Assembly (NCBI RefSeq): GCF_019654975.1
Contig: NZ_BPEW01000009.1
Location: forward strand, 1-64,000
Origin: Shewanella sp. c952
GTDB lineage: Bacteria > Pseudomonadota > Gammaproteobacteria > Enterobacterales > Shewanellaceae
Direction: 5' to 3'
Length of the DNA stretch: 64,000 nucleotides
The first letter of the stretch is position 1. Each line of letters opens with the position of its first letter. Both the position numbers and the translations under genes were made by a program. Below, piece by piece: positions 54,437 to 63,636 of the stretch. The notes beneath the pieces are model-generated. The model did not search any database. It was given only the letters and a program-made list of their open reading frames with translations, and was not told the DNA's origin.

Positions 54437-54961
54437 TTAGTCTGTTATTTTCTTAACGTGCATCACAAAATTACATGGACGATGCGTGGCATCAAGTTGC
54501 TGCTTTAATATTTTATTCCAACCCGTTTTGCAGGCACCAGTGGAACCGGGCAAGCAGAATATTGCGGTTTTATTGGCGATTCCGCCTAACGCACGCGACT
54601 GCACGGTTGAGGTACCAAGTTCGGTATAGGTTATATGCCGGAACAGTTCACCAAAACCTTCAATATCTCGATCGAAAAGTGGCTTAACCGCATCGGGAGT
54701 ATTATCTCTTTCGGTAAAACCAGTGCCGCCAGTAGTGATAATCACCTGCACGTTTTCAGAAGCAACCCATTGTGAAATCACCGAACGAATTTGGTATTTA
54801 TCATCTTTGATAATTTGACGGTCAGCTAAGTGATGCCCAGCTTCAAGCAGCGCATTTTCTAAAAACTGTCCAGAGGTGTCATTTTCGATACTGCGGCTAT
54901 CTGACAAGGTTAATACAGCGATATTGAGTGGCAAAAATTGGCTCTGAGTACAATGTCCCAT
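54437..54961 (-). CDS. moaB: MoaB/MogA family molybdopterin adenylyltransferase-like protein
   Basis: A 174-residue protein with the molybdopterin-binding fold: LNIAVLTLSDSRSIENDTSG, IITTGGTGFTERDNTPDAV and FCLPGSTGACKTGW. MogA adenylates molybdopterin before MoeA inserts metal; MoaB of E. coli is a similar protein whose activity is uncertain. The position second in moaABCDE supports moaB. If no mogA exists elsewhere this gene would have to do the adenylation. Confidence 0.92.
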   Translation of the reverse strand: MGHCTQSQFLPLNIAVLTLSDSRSIENDTSGQFLENALLEAGHHLADRQIIKDDKYQIRSVISQWVASENVQVIITTGGTGFTERDNTPDAVKPLFDRDIEGFGELFRHITYTELGTSTVQSRALGGIANKTAIFCLPGSTGACKTGWNKILKQQLDATHRPCNFVMHVKKITD

Positions 54962-55044
54962 AACGGTCTCTTTAAATAACTAATTTAGTCAATGCAGCGA
55001 TTATAGCGGCGAACTGACGCAAGGTATTTGCGTCAGATCAGAAT

Positions 55045-56025
55045 CTAACCACCAATAGATGCAAGATGTTGGGTCACGCCAGTGATCCCGTCATGCAAGA
55101 AGTGAGTCTCTTTTTTCTGCGCGAGTTGACCATGTAAGCGTTCGATTAACTCCGCTTGCTGATCGGGAGTTTGCAACAAGTCACGCAGGTCGACACCATT
55201 TTCAGTAAACAAACATAGGTGCAACTTGCCCTTTGCCGATACTCGCAGGCGATTACAGCTGGCACAGAAATTTTTGGCGTAAGGCATGATTAGCCCGATA
55301 CGGCCTTGATAGTCTTGATGACTAAAGTTTTGCGCTGGCCCATCATCAACCGCTGGAACATCGAACTGCCAACCGGCTTGTTCAAGCTGAGTTTTAATAT
55401 CGGCACCTGCTAAATGATGCGCTTTAAAGTAATCGTGGCCTAAACCAGTTTCCATCAGCTCAATAAAACGCAGATCAATTGGCGTACTTTTAATCCAATG
55501 TAGGAAGCGTGGTAGATCTTTATCATTAAGGCCTTTGAGTAAAACCGCATTGATTTTAACTCGCTCAAAGCCTGCCTCAAGCGCAGCATCAACACCACGC
55601 ATCACCTCATCGAATTTGTTCTCACCAGTAATCTGGTAAAACATCTTAGGATCGAGACTATCGACAGAGATATTGATACGCCTAAGTCCAGCGTCATACC
55701 ATTCTTGAGCATGCTTAGCTAAGCGATAACCATTGGTAGTGGTCGCAATCGTATTGATTCTATCGTTATCTTTAATGATACGAATAATATCGGTGAAGTC
55801 TTTACGCAGCGATGGCTCACCACCAGTGATGCGGATCTTTTGCGTTCCGACTTGCGAGAATGCCGACACTAAATGCTCAATCTCATTAAGATCGAGAAAC
55901 TTAGGTTTACCGTCTGGACGATATCCATCAGGGAGGCAATACGTGCATTTGAAGTTACATACATCAGTCACTGACATACGCAGATAATGAAACCGTCGAC
56001 CAAAATTGTCTTGTAGTTGGGACAT
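55045..56025 (-). CDS. moaA: GTP 3',8-cyclase, second paralogue
   Basis: A 326-residue radical-SAM enzyme: cluster-1 motif CNFKCTYC, KIRITGGEPSLRKDF, second cluster CASCNRLRVSAKGKLHLC, and the terminal Gly-Gly (ASIGG). ATG 56025 follows GGAAAGG, the ribosome site inside the riboswitch expression platform; a GTG two codons upstream is the other option. First gene of moaABCDE. About as long as the other paralogue at 37-38 kb but clearly diverged throughout, so not a recent duplicate. Confidence 0.95.
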   Translation of the reverse strand: MSQLQDNFGRRFHYLRMSVTDVCNFKCTYCLPDGYRPDGKPKFLDLNEIEHLVSAFSQVGTQKIRITGGEPSLRKDFTDIIRIIKDNDRINTIATTTNGYRLAKHAQEWYDAGLRRINISVDSLDPKMFYQITGENKFDEVMRGVDAALEAGFERVKINAVLLKGLNDKDLPRFLHWIKSTPIDLRFIELMETGLGHDYFKAHHLAGADIKTQLEQAGWQFDVPAVDDGPAQNFSHQDYQGRIGLIMPYAKNFCASCNRLRVSAKGKLHLCLFTENGVDLRDLLQTPDQQAELIERLHGQLAQKKETHFLHDGITGVTQHLASIGG

Positions 56026-56032
56026 GATCACC

Positions 56033-56115
56033 TTTCCAAGTAAGGGGAGGTGAGATCATTTCTTTTCTCACCCCGGTGGCGTTATTGCCACGGCTAAAAA
56101 CCCGTATCTGTCTCG
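56033..56115 (-). promoter_or_regulatory. Moco-type riboswitch (Moco RNA motif) before moaA
   Basis: Reading the minus strand toward moaA: GATACGGG, GCCGTGGCAATAACGCCACC, GGGGTGAGA-loop with GAAATGA-TCTCACC, then CTCCCC and TTGGAAAGG, the ribosome site. This matches the E. coli moaA leader in order and in most conserved bases (GCCGTG, GCCACC, GAAATGA between two strands of a hairpin, CTCCC). The closing stem is weaker (GATACGGG with CCCCTTAC), and the helix after GCCGTG is shorter than in E. coli. The ligand would be molybdenum or tungsten cofactor, which shuts off the moa operon. Confidence 0.85.
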
Positions 56116-56228
56116 ACGTAGGATTAGAAGCTCGGAGAACCGTCAGACTTGATTATAGGCGTATTTTGCTGACAATCCATAGTCAATTCAGCCCAAACAG
56201 TGCTAAAAAGCAGCACATGTGGAATATT

Positions 56229-56244
56229 TGTGACACCTATCACC
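56229..56244 (+). promoter_or_regulatory. CRP-like site between moaA and ETF-QO genes
   Basis: TGTGA-CACCTA-TCACC matches the CRP consensus TGTGA-N6-TCACA at 9 of 10 bases. It lies about 170 bases before the ETF-QO start and 200 before moaA. Either gene could be the target; the site is supported by sequence only. Confidence 0.4.
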
Positions 56245-56401
56245 CAAAAAAATGCTTAAATTTACTGCACTGAAGCTGTTTAAACTCTGTGCCATAGACC
56301 TATTTTGAGGTAAGGTGGGCTATATATTAAAACACCCGTTTATAGTGAGCTCAGCTGAAATCACTGTAAATTATCGGGGGAAAAAGAAGGAAGGTGAACT
56401 G

Positions 56402-58051
56402 ATGGAACGCGAATCGATGGAATTCGACGTTGTAATCGTGGGAGCGGGGCCCTCAGGATTAGCAGCAGCATGTCGTTTAATGCAAATATCTAAAGACAGT
56501 GGCCAAGAGCTCACTGTTTGTGTGGTAGAGAAAGGCTCAGAAGTCGGAGCGCATATTCTCTCAGGTGCAGTGTTTGAGCCTAAGGTATTAGGCGAGCTTT
56601 TTGACGACTGGAAAACGACAGGTGCACCACTGCTCACCGCCGTCACCCAAGATGAAATTCACATGCTGAGCTCAGCCACTGATGCTCGCACCATGCCAAA
56701 CGCTTTAGTGCCTAAGACCATGCACAACGAAGGCAATTATATTATCAGTGTTGGTAACCTGTGCCGTTGGTTAGCAGAGAGAGCCGAAGAGCTGGGCGTT
56801 GAAGTATTCCCAGGTTTTCCCGCCAGCGAACTGCTATTTAATGAAGATGGCAGTGTTAAAGGGATTCAAATCGGTGATATGGGTGTTGGCGAAGATGGTC
56901 AACCAAAAGACGCTTATGAACCCGGCATGGAGCTACATGCCAAATATACCGTATTTGGTGAAGGTTGCCGTGGCCACTTAGGCAAGCAACTGATTGAGAA
57001 ATTCCAATTAGATAACGGTAAAACGCCACAGCATTACGGTCTTGGTTTTAAAGAAATCTGGACTGTCCCACCTGAGCAGCATGAGCTGGGGAAAGTGGTA
57101 CATACAGGTGGTTGGCCTTTAACTGAAGGCGCATCGGGTGGTGGGTTTATGTATCACCTCGAAGATAACCAAATTGCGGTAGGCTTAATTGTTGATCTCA
57201 ATTATGCCAATCCACACTTGAGTCCATTTGATGAGTTTCAGCGCTATAAAACTCACCCAGTGATTGCAAAAACACTAACTGGTGGCGAACGTATCTCTTA
57301 TGGTGCTCGCGCAATTACCAAAGGCGGTTTAAATTCTCTGCCAAAACTCACCTTCCCTGGTGGCATGATTATCGGCTGTGATGCTGGCACTTTGAATTTC
57401 GCCAAAATCAAAGGCACCCATACCGCCATGAAGAGCGGTATGTTGGCTGCTGAAACGCTGGCACAAGCGATGCTTGCAGGAGTTGATGCTGGTAAAGATC
57501 TCAATTGCTTACAAGACCGCTTTGATGAAAGCTGGTTAAAAGAGGAGCTTTATTGCTCGCGTAATTTTGGCCCTGCAATGCATAAGTTTGGCACCTATCT
57601 CGGTGGCGCCTTTAACTTTATCGACCAAAATTGGTTTGGCGGTAAATTTCCGGTCACCCTTAGAGATGAGAAACCAGATTACGCTCAAATGGCAGAATCA
57701 AGCGCCTATAGTAAAATTGATTACCCTAAGCCTGATGGAAAATTAAGTTTCGATAAACTGTCTTCGGTTTATCTATCAAACACTTTCCATGAAGAAGACC
57801 AGCTTTGTCATCTGCGCTTAAAAGATGCACGCATCCCAATTGATGTGAACTTGCTGAAGTTTGACGAGCCAGCACAACGCTATTGCCCAGCGGGTGTTTA
57901 TGAGATTGTCGAAGAGGCTGGTGAAAAGAAATTTGTGATCAATGGCCAGAACTGTATTCACTGCAAGACTTGCGATATTAAAGATCCGAGTCAAAACATA
58001 ACCTGGGTAACGCCAGAAGGCGGCGGTGGCCCTAATTATCCCAACATGTAG
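56402..58051 (+). CDS. Electron transfer flavoprotein-ubiquinone oxidoreductase
   Basis: A 549-residue membrane-associated flavoprotein with one 4Fe-4S cluster, passing electrons from ETF (fed by fatty-acid and amino-acid dehydrogenases) to ubiquinone. FAD-binding VVIVGAGPSGLAAACRL (about 10-26), ubiquinone-domain region GASGGGFMYHLED, FPGGMIIGCDAGTLN, and the cluster Cys set CPAGVYEI...NCIHCKTCDIK (about 500-535). The tail GGGGPNYPNM is typical. The start ATG 56402 is preceded by GGAAGG; in-frame codons up to 56315 are upstream of it. Etf subunit genes are not adjacent. Confidence 0.95.
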   Translation: MERESMEFDVVIVGAGPSGLAAACRLMQISKDSGQELTVCVVEKGSEVGAHILSGAVFEPKVLGELFDDWKTTGAPLLTAVTQDEIHMLSSATDARTMPNALVPKTMHNEGNYIISVGNLCRWLAERAEELGVEVFPGFPASELLFNEDGSVKGIQIGDMGVGEDGQPKDAYEPGMELHAKYTVFGEGCRGHLGKQLIEKFQLDNGKTPQHYGLGFKEIWTVPPEQHELGKVVHTGGWPLTEGASGGGFMYHLEDNQIAVGLIVDLNYANPHLSPFDEFQRYKTHPVIAKTLTGGERISYGARAITKGGLNSLPKLTFPGGMIIGCDAGTLNFAKIKGTHTAMKSGMLAAETLAQAMLAGVDAGKDLNCLQDRFDESWLKEELYCSRNFGPAMHKFGTYLGGAFNFIDQNWFGGKFPVTLRDEKPDYAQMAESSAYSKIDYPKPDGKLSFDKLSSVYLSNTFHEEDQLCHLRLKDARIPIDVNLLKFDEPAQRYCPAGVYEIVEEAGEKKFVINGQNCIHCKTCDIKDPSQNITWVTPEGGGGPNYPNM

Positions 58052-58118
58052 ATATTGAGGCTAACCACAATATTTGTAACCTTTTAACAGTTTGATAATT
58101 TTGTAAATTGTTGAAGAA

Positions 58119-58153
58119 CGAGAAAATGCACACCATTCGGTGTGCATTTTTAG
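58119..58153 (+). terminator. Terminator after the ETF-QO gene
   Basis: GAAAATGCACACC-ATTC-GGTGTGCATTTTT, a 12-13 bp stem with T-run. Confidence 0.88.
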
Positions 58154-58364
58154 TTGCGAACATAACAAAAAGTAGACATAATCCGCCGCGCTAATATAAG
58201 AGTAATAATTTCAAACTGAAATTCAGATACCTGCCTTAAATCCTACACGTTACAAAATAGATCCATCTTCACTAAGCTAAGCCGAAAAGGTTTCGCTAGC
58301 CTTGCGACGGATCTGCTACCAACAAATTCCATTAATCACGGCTGCTTTAGGCGATCGAATTTTT

Positions 58365-60281
58365 ATGAAACTGAATATGCTCACCATCAAACAGAAAATT
58401 CTCCTCACTGTCACAGTGACAGTATTACTCTCCACAGCACTCGTTGGCATGCTTAGCCAACAGAGTGCTAAACAAGTGGTAGAGCAGAGAATGCTGACCT
58501 CAGAAATGCCCAATATGTTGGCGCAAATCCGCAACAAAGTTGAACTTAATATATCAACCTTGATGAATGCTGCTGAGCAGCTCGCCAATAACCGTATGTT
58601 ACTGCAATGGCTTGAGAATGACCGTCCAGAAGTAGATGAAGCATTGGTGGTAAACCAGCTTAACGACGTCTCCCGCCAATACGGCTTAGCCCAAGCTTCG
58701 TTTGCCGATAGAGAAACTGCGGCTTACTACACTCAAGATGGCTTTTTGAGGGTCTTAACACCAGCACAGGATGCTTGGTTCTTTGATTACAAGAACAGCG
58801 GCCAAGAGAAGATGCTTAACGTTTTCACCGAAGCCAACGGTGATGTGAAGTTGTTTATTAATTATCAGCAACCCAATGGCCGAGGACTTGTAGGCTTAGG
58901 TAAGTCACTGGATGATATGGTGCAGCTGTTAAGATCATTCAAAATTGAGCAATCAGGTTTTGTTTACTTAATCGATAGCCAAGGACAGGTAAAGCTACAT
59001 CAAGATACTAGCCAAATTGGCAAGATGAGCCTTAATAATTTATACCGTAATACTGATACCTCTAGCTTAATGCAGCGCACTGATTTCAACCTATTAAAAA
59101 CCAGTGTCAATGGCGAAGAGATGCTCATTGCCAGTAGCTATATCCCATCAATGGACTGGTACTTAGTAGCACAAGTACCCGAAAGCGAGATTTTCTCACT
59201 GCTTGAAGAATCTGCTTATAAGATCTTAATTTGGACTGCGCTGATTGCAGCAGTTTTTATTGCGCTATCAAGCTTAGTTGCCAGCTCTGTCAGCCGCCCA
59301 ATCGCAAAAGTAGCAGACATGCTGCGCAACATTGGTGAAGGTGAAGGCGATCTTCGTCAACGCTTACCGGTTGATGGCAATGACGAACTCGCGCAACTGG
59401 CAAAAGGGTTTAATAGCTTTATCAGCAAGATCCAAGCCTCGGTGATTGAGGTTGCCGATACCAGCAAATTGCTTGGCGCTTCAGCCATGGATGTCTCTCA
59501 TCAAGCTCAGCGTACGCTAGAAGATAGCCAGCAACAGAAAGATCAAACTATCATGGTCGTCACAGCGATTAACGAGATGGGTGCTACCGTTAACGAAATC
59601 GCCAGCAATGCTGCTCAAGCTGCTGATACCGCAAGAGCGGCCGATACCGACTCAAACAATGGCCAAGTAGTGGTCACTCGAGCACGAGAAACCATTAGCC
59701 AGCTTTCCCATGATGTCGAGCAGGTAGGCGAAGTGATTGAATCACTCGCAACTCATACTAAGTCTATCGAAAGTATTCTTGATGTGATTAGAGCAGTTTC
59801 GGAGCAAACTAATCTGCTAGCCCTGAATGCAGCTATTGAAGCCGCTCGAGCGGGTGAAGCAGGCCGTGGCTTTGCCGTCGTGGCAGATGAAGTGCGTAAC
59901 CTTGCTTCACGCACTGCAACATCAACCAATGAAGTACAAGTGATGATCGATAAGCTACAAGCGGAAGCTAGCCGTGCGGTTGAAGCGATGGAAAAGAGTC
60001 GTTCTCGCTCTATTGAAGGGGTGAATGCTGTTGATGAAGCCAGTCAGTCGCTCACTGGCATTAGCGAACGCATTGGTTCTATTAGTGATATGAATATTCA
60101 AGTTGCCGCTGCCACTGAAGAGCAATCTACAGTAGTGGAAGATATTAACCGTAACGTCAGTGATATTAATGATATCACTCAGCGCACTGCCGATACGGCT
60201 GAAGATGCTGCGCAGGCGAGTCAATCATTGACCCAACTAGCACATAGACTCGACTCACTAGTAGCTAATTTTAAAGTATAG
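58365..60281 (+). CDS. Methyl-accepting chemotaxis protein
   Basis: A 638-residue receptor: transmembrane helix 1 (about 10-30), a periplasmic Cache-type sensor to about 275, helix 2 ([20 protein letters not shown]), HAMP (about 300-350), and the long cytoplasmic signalling coiled coil whose hairpin tip is [38 protein letters not shown], needed for binding CheA and CheW. Ligand unknown. The start is ATG 58365 or ATG 58377; neither has a strong ribosome site. No pentapeptide for CheR tethering at the C-terminus. Confidence 0.92.
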   Translation: MKLNMLTIKQKILLTVTVTVLLSTALVGMLSQQSAKQVVEQRMLTSEMPNMLAQIRNKVELNISTLMNAAEQLANNRMLLQWLENDRPEVDEALVVNQLNDVSRQYGLAQASFADRETAAYYTQDGFLRVLTPAQDAWFFDYKNSGQEKMLNVFTEANGDVKLFINYQQPNGRGLVGLGKSLDDMVQLLRSFKIEQSGFVYLIDSQGQVKLHQDTSQIGKMSLNNLYRNTDTSSLMQRTDFNLLKTSVNGEEMLIASSYIPSMDWYLVAQVPESEIFSLLEESAYKILIWTALIAAVFIALSSLVASSVSRPIAKVADMLRNIGEGEGDLRQRLPVDGNDELAQLAKGFNSFISKIQASVIEVADTSKLLGASAMDVSHQAQRTLEDSQQQKDQTIMVVTAINEMGATVNEIASNAAQAADTARAADTDSNNGQVVVTRARETISQLSHDVEQVGEVIESLATHTKSIESILDVIRAVSEQTNLLALNAAIEAARAGEAGRGFAVVADEVRNLASRTATSTNEVQVMIDKLQAEASRAVEAMEKSRSRSIEGVNAVDEASQSLTGISERIGSISDMNIQVAAATEEQSTVVEDINRNVSDINDITQRTADTAEDAAQASQSLTQLAHRLDSLVANFKV

Positions 60282-60294
60282 CGCTAAGACCGTT

Positions 60295-60324
60295 ATTGCC
60301 TATCGAACCCTATCGATAGGCAAT
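60295..60324. terminator. Hairpin between convergent genes
   Basis: Perfect 12-bp inverted repeat ATTGCCTATCGA / TCGATAGGCAAT with a six-base loop. It lacks a T-run, so its role as a terminator is plausible but not certain. Confidence 0.5.
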
Positions 60325-60331
60325 GGCATAT

Positions 60332-60679
60332 CTATGAGCGAGGCTTAATAAAGTTAATCGACATTGGGTACTTATAACTCTCACCTTCACTGGCTTTCAT
60401 CGCTGCGATAATAGTAAATACAATATCTAAAATGGCGATAATCCCCAGCAAAATAAAGCCGATACCAACTAACATTAAAACAGCGCTGATCATCGCATAG
60501 ATTGCGATGCTGATTTTAAAGTTTAAGCAGTTGCGACCGCAGCTATCAACAAATGGCAGCTCATCTCGCTTCATCAACCAAACGATTAGTGGCCCCAAAA
60601 TACTGCCAAACGGGATCAAATAGCCGGAGAAACTAGCCAAATGAACGACGATCCCCATGTTTTTTTCATCTTGTGTCAC
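60332..60679 (-). CDS. DUF4870 (Tic20-like) membrane protein
   Basis: A 115-residue inner-membrane protein with three to four hydrophobic segments: GIVVHLASFSGYLIPFGSILGPLIVWLMKRDE, then CLNFKISIAIYAMISAVLMLVGIGFILLG, the DUF4870 pattern. GTG start with GGAG upstream. It has no assigned function. Confidence 0.85.
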   Translation of the reverse strand: MTQDEKNMGIVVHLASFSGYLIPFGSILGPLIVWLMKRDELPFVDSCGRNCLNFKISIAIYAMISAVLMLVGIGFILLGIIAILDIVFTIIAAMKASEGESYKYPMSINFIKPRS

Positions 60680-60715
60680 AATTCTACTCCTTGAAATAAT
60701 GAATAAAAAACTAAA

Positions 60716-61414
60716 CTAAGCTTGTTGTACGCCATATAAGCGCATTTGCCAATCTTCAATGGCATTATTAGCGATTCGGCGCTGTAAACTGCCCACCCAA
60801 GAAGCGGCTAGTCCCGGACAATCCACTAAACGTTGGTACTGAACCGCATCAAACTCTGGTAAAAAGTAGATATGCATTGCTTCGGCAACGCTGATCTCAG
60901 AACAGCGTTCTAACAGCGTAATCGTATCGCTCGCATGTATCGTTCCAGGCTCCAGCACGCGGTAGAACCAACCACAACGGCCACTTTGCTGCATAGCCAA
61001 AGCAAACTCTTGATGGCCAAACTGTAGGTTCAACTTAAAGCAAGGCGAACGAGGTTGTGTCACCTGCAGTTTCACTTCGCCAATTTGAATGATGTCACCG
61101 ATGTTTACTTGGTGCTCATCGAGTCCAACGGTGCTGATATTCTCGCCCATTGCTGGCGCATCTTTAAAACCTGATATAAGGTCCCAACGACGATACTGAC
61201 CATAATGTTCACGCGGGAAATGGTGCAGCACCCTATCAAGTCCGCCGTGATGCTTAGGATCAGCTTGCGCATCACCCTCCACATGTTCAGAATCTACAAG
61301 CAACTGACTCACCGCTGATTTTTGATTAATAGCCGACTGCACGACACCCAAATCAACAATACTTGAGCCGCGATACAAACCGGAAATCTGCTTTACCAAT
61401 ACTTGAGATGTCAT
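60716..61414 (-). CDS. MOSC-domain protein, YiiM-like
   Basis: A 232-residue protein with the MOSC core: DLGVVQSAINQKSAV, GDAQADPKHHGGLDRVLHHFPREHYGQYRRW, GENISTVGLDEHQVNIGDIIQIGEVKLQVTQPRSPCFKLN with the invariant Cys, and a C-terminal three-helix domain as in E. coli YiiM. YiiM carries Moco and detoxifies N-hydroxylated bases such as 6-N-hydroxylaminopurine, so it is another consumer of the cofactor made nearby. ATG 61414; a TTG lies one codon upstream. Confidence 0.88.
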   Translation of the reverse strand: MTSQVLVKQISGLYRGSSIVDLGVVQSAINQKSAVSQLLVDSEHVEGDAQADPKHHGGLDRVLHHFPREHYGQYRRWDLISGFKDAPAMGENISTVGLDEHQVNIGDIIQIGEVKLQVTQPRSPCFKLNLQFGHQEFALAMQQSGRCGWFYRVLEPGTIHASDTITLLERCSEISVAEAMHIYFLPEFDAVQYQRLVDCPGLAASWVGSLQRRIANNAIEDWQMRLYGVQQA

Positions 61415-61435
61415 CAATATTAATCCTAGAAAAAC

Positions 61436-61996
61436 TTAAACAATGCTAACACTACCACTATCTACAATATCATCGATATTTAAACAGAAATGCGCCCAGG
61501 TATCCTTGCTACCAACCTTTTCGGTAGCAATAAAACCGAGCTTTTCCAGGGTAGAGATTGAAGCGAGATTATCAAGCATGGCTCGAGCAATCAAACGGCT
61601 TAAGCCATAGCGTTTTTGAGCTAACAAAATTGCCGCCTTCGCCGCCTCAGTCGCATAGCCTTGACGCCAATGGTGACGTGTAATCCTAAATCCGAGATCA
61701 ACCTCTGCGAGTGCGTGTTGTCGACTCAGGCCACAAAAACCTATGTACTCTTGCGTATCAGTTAAGTAGAGCGACCAACGGCCAAAACCATGCAATCTGT
61801 ACTGGTCATAATCTCGAATAAAATCTGCCGCTTGTGCCACATCTGTAAATGCATGGTCACCGGTATATTGCATTACTAGAGGGTCACTATTTAGCAGGTA
61901 AAAACCTTCGGCGTCAGCCAGTGAAAACTGCCGCAATTCAAGTCTCGCCGTGGTGGCAACGACTATTGTATCAATAAGACAAAACCACTCGGTCAC
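61436..61996 (-). CDS. RimJ/RimL-type N-acetyltransferase
   Basis: A 186-residue GNAT protein with an N-terminal TTARLELRQFSLADAEGFYLLNSDP and the acetyl-CoA site ITRHHWRQGYATEAAKAAILLAQ, then DNLASISTLEKLGF. It is the RimJ/RimL type that acetylates protein N-termini or small molecules. GTG 61996 after AGCAGGG is the most likely start, making a 26-base overlap with the cyclase gene before it; the frame extends further upstream to a TTG at 62032. The function of this member is not known. Confidence 0.78.
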   Translation of the reverse strand: MTEWFCLIDTIVVATTARLELRQFSLADAEGFYLLNSDPLVMQYTGDHAFTDVAQAADFIRDYDQYRLHGFGRWSLYLTDTQEYIGFCGLSRQHALAEVDLGFRITRHHWRQGYATEAAKAAILLAQKRYGLSRLIARAMLDNLASISTLEKLGFIATEKVGSKDTWAHFCLNIDDIVDSGSVSIV

Positions 61997-63428
61997 GACC
62001 CTGCTCTTTAGCTTGATACAGTGCGATATCAACTCTGTTAATTAACTCTTCAGCTTTTTCAGAGGCACGGTGTTCGGCGACACCGCTACTGATCGTCACC
62101 TTAATTTCGCAGCCATTAACATGAATACGTCGCTCAGCAACCGACTTTCTAATCCGCTCGGCAATATCACTACCGTGGCTTAAATCGATATTAGGTAACA
62201 AAATTAAGAACTCTTCGCCGCCCCAACGACACAGCATGTCTTCCTCTCTCAATTCGGCTTTAAGCATGTTGGATACGGTTTTAATCACCAGATCACCAAT
62301 ATTATGCCCATGCTGATCATTAACCGCTTTAAAATGATCAATATCCATTAGCAACACTGACATTGGGGTACTATCCAGCACCGAGCGAGCCAGTGAGCGA
62401 CCAAAATACTCCTCAAATGCCTGTCTGTTTGCAGCGCCAGTGAGCTTATCGGTAGACGCCATCAACTCCAGTTTGCGCTGATATTTACCTAGGGTTAGAT
62501 TGGCAATCAATAAAATAGCCAGCGTAACAAAAATACTCACGCCCAAGTTGGCCCAGAAGGTAGTCAACAGTTTCTGCTTACCCATGCTTTCATCCTGCTC
62601 TACCAACAGATACCATTTAAAATCAGAGACCAAACGACTATTTAAGTAGATCGTTTTACCGTCTCGTTGATAGGAAAAAGACGCACTAGGGCTGGTTAAA
62701 ACTCGAGTCGCTAGCGTCTCAAGCCCAGGCGTATTTTGTAAGGTTTCTCCGCCAGCATAACCTTTACTGTGTAGGGTGATATTACCCTGCCGATCGGTAA
62801 AATAAACACTACGGTTATAACGTGTTTGGTATAGCTCTATCATCTTCTTAACGCTTTCTACCGCTAAACCTACGCCGGTAACGCCGATGAAATTTCCATC
62901 AAAATCAAACACTTTATAATTAACATAGATGACAGTACGATTACGATCCGCTGTGTCTTGGTCAATGTTAACTTCGTAGTCTTCAGACTTAGGCAATGAG
63001 CGAACCCTGAAATACCAAGCATCATTGGCATCGATATCATCAATTTTTTTCAGTACACCGCTGGAATGGTAATAATTACGGGTTGATTCTGATACAAAAA
63101 AACTCGTGACCGTGCCGTATTTTTCTTGGATCTCGTTGAGGTAACGCACTAACTTTTCGGGTGTTTTTTCCTGATCTAAGGTCCAATCACGCACAAAGGT
63201 ATCTTGAGCCATTAATGATGAAATAAAGATGGGTTTAAGCAAGTCATGCTGAATTTCAGAGTAGATATTATCACTGGTGAGCGGCAGGGTATTTTGTTCG
63301 ATTTGTTCACTGAGCGAGTCATGTGCCACTTGATAGCTGATGCCACTGGTGACGACAAAAGCGCCTAATAACAATACAGTTAAAATCCAGATAAACCGTT
63401 TCTTATCGTTCCACACCTTATGACCCAT
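61971..63428 (-). CDS. Diguanylate cyclase with Cache sensor
   Basis: A 485-residue membrane protein: transmembrane helix (about 13-32), periplasmic dCache domain (about 40-270), second helix (FWANLGVSIFVTLAILLIANL), and a GGDEF domain with the active-site motif as RWGGEEFLILLP (GGEEF) and DIDHFKAVNDQHGHNIGD. It should make c-di-GMP in response to an extracellular signal, opposing the HD-GYP protein at 17 kb. No RxxD inhibitory site was evident before GGEEF. Confidence 0.93.
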   Translation of the reverse strand: MGHKVWNDKKRFIWILTVLLLGAFVVTSGISYQVAHDSLSEQIEQNTLPLTSDNIYSEIQHDLLKPIFISSLMAQDTFVRDWTLDQEKTPEKLVRYLNEIQEKYGTVTSFFVSESTRNYYHSSGVLKKIDDIDANDAWYFRVRSLPKSEDYEVNIDQDTADRNRTVIYVNYKVFDFDGNFIGVTGVGLAVESVKKMIELYQTRYNRSVYFTDRQGNITLHSKGYAGGETLQNTPGLETLATRVLTSPSASFSYQRDGKTIYLNSRLVSDFKWYLLVEQDESMGKQKLLTTFWANLGVSIFVTLAILLIANLTLGKYQRKLELMASTDKLTGAANRQAFEEYFGRSLARSVLDSTPMSVLLMDIDHFKAVNDQHGHNIGDLVIKTVSNMLKAELREEDMLCRWGGEEFLILLPNIDLSHGSDIAERIRKSVAERRIHVNGCEIKVTISSGVAEHRASEKAEELINRVDIALYQAKEQGRDRVVLSY

Positions 63429-63636
63429 ACTACACTCACTTCACACATTAATAATTGAACCCGCTCAAACAAGCAGCACTTGTTAATTAACTGTAAATAT
63501 TAACTGAAAAGTACTTTGGTCGCATTGATTATTAGCGATAAGCTAAGTTGAATTTTTTGAAGCTAGCACACACAAAGATGTAAAAGCCTCACCGTTAGGC
63601 CTAATAGATTAAATCATTAAGCCTAAATCGATAACA
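63429..63636. other. Spacer between PfkB kinase and cyclase
   Basis: An imperfect hairpin TTAGGC-TAAT / ATTA-GCCTAA (about 63596-63626) without a proper T-run is the only structure seen; it may end the kinase transcript. Confidence 0.35.

Noticed and set aside
63596..63626. GCCTAAC-containing hairpin near the right edge that recalls an integron core site
   Set aside because: No partner arms or cassette layout; more likely a simple terminator-like hairpin.
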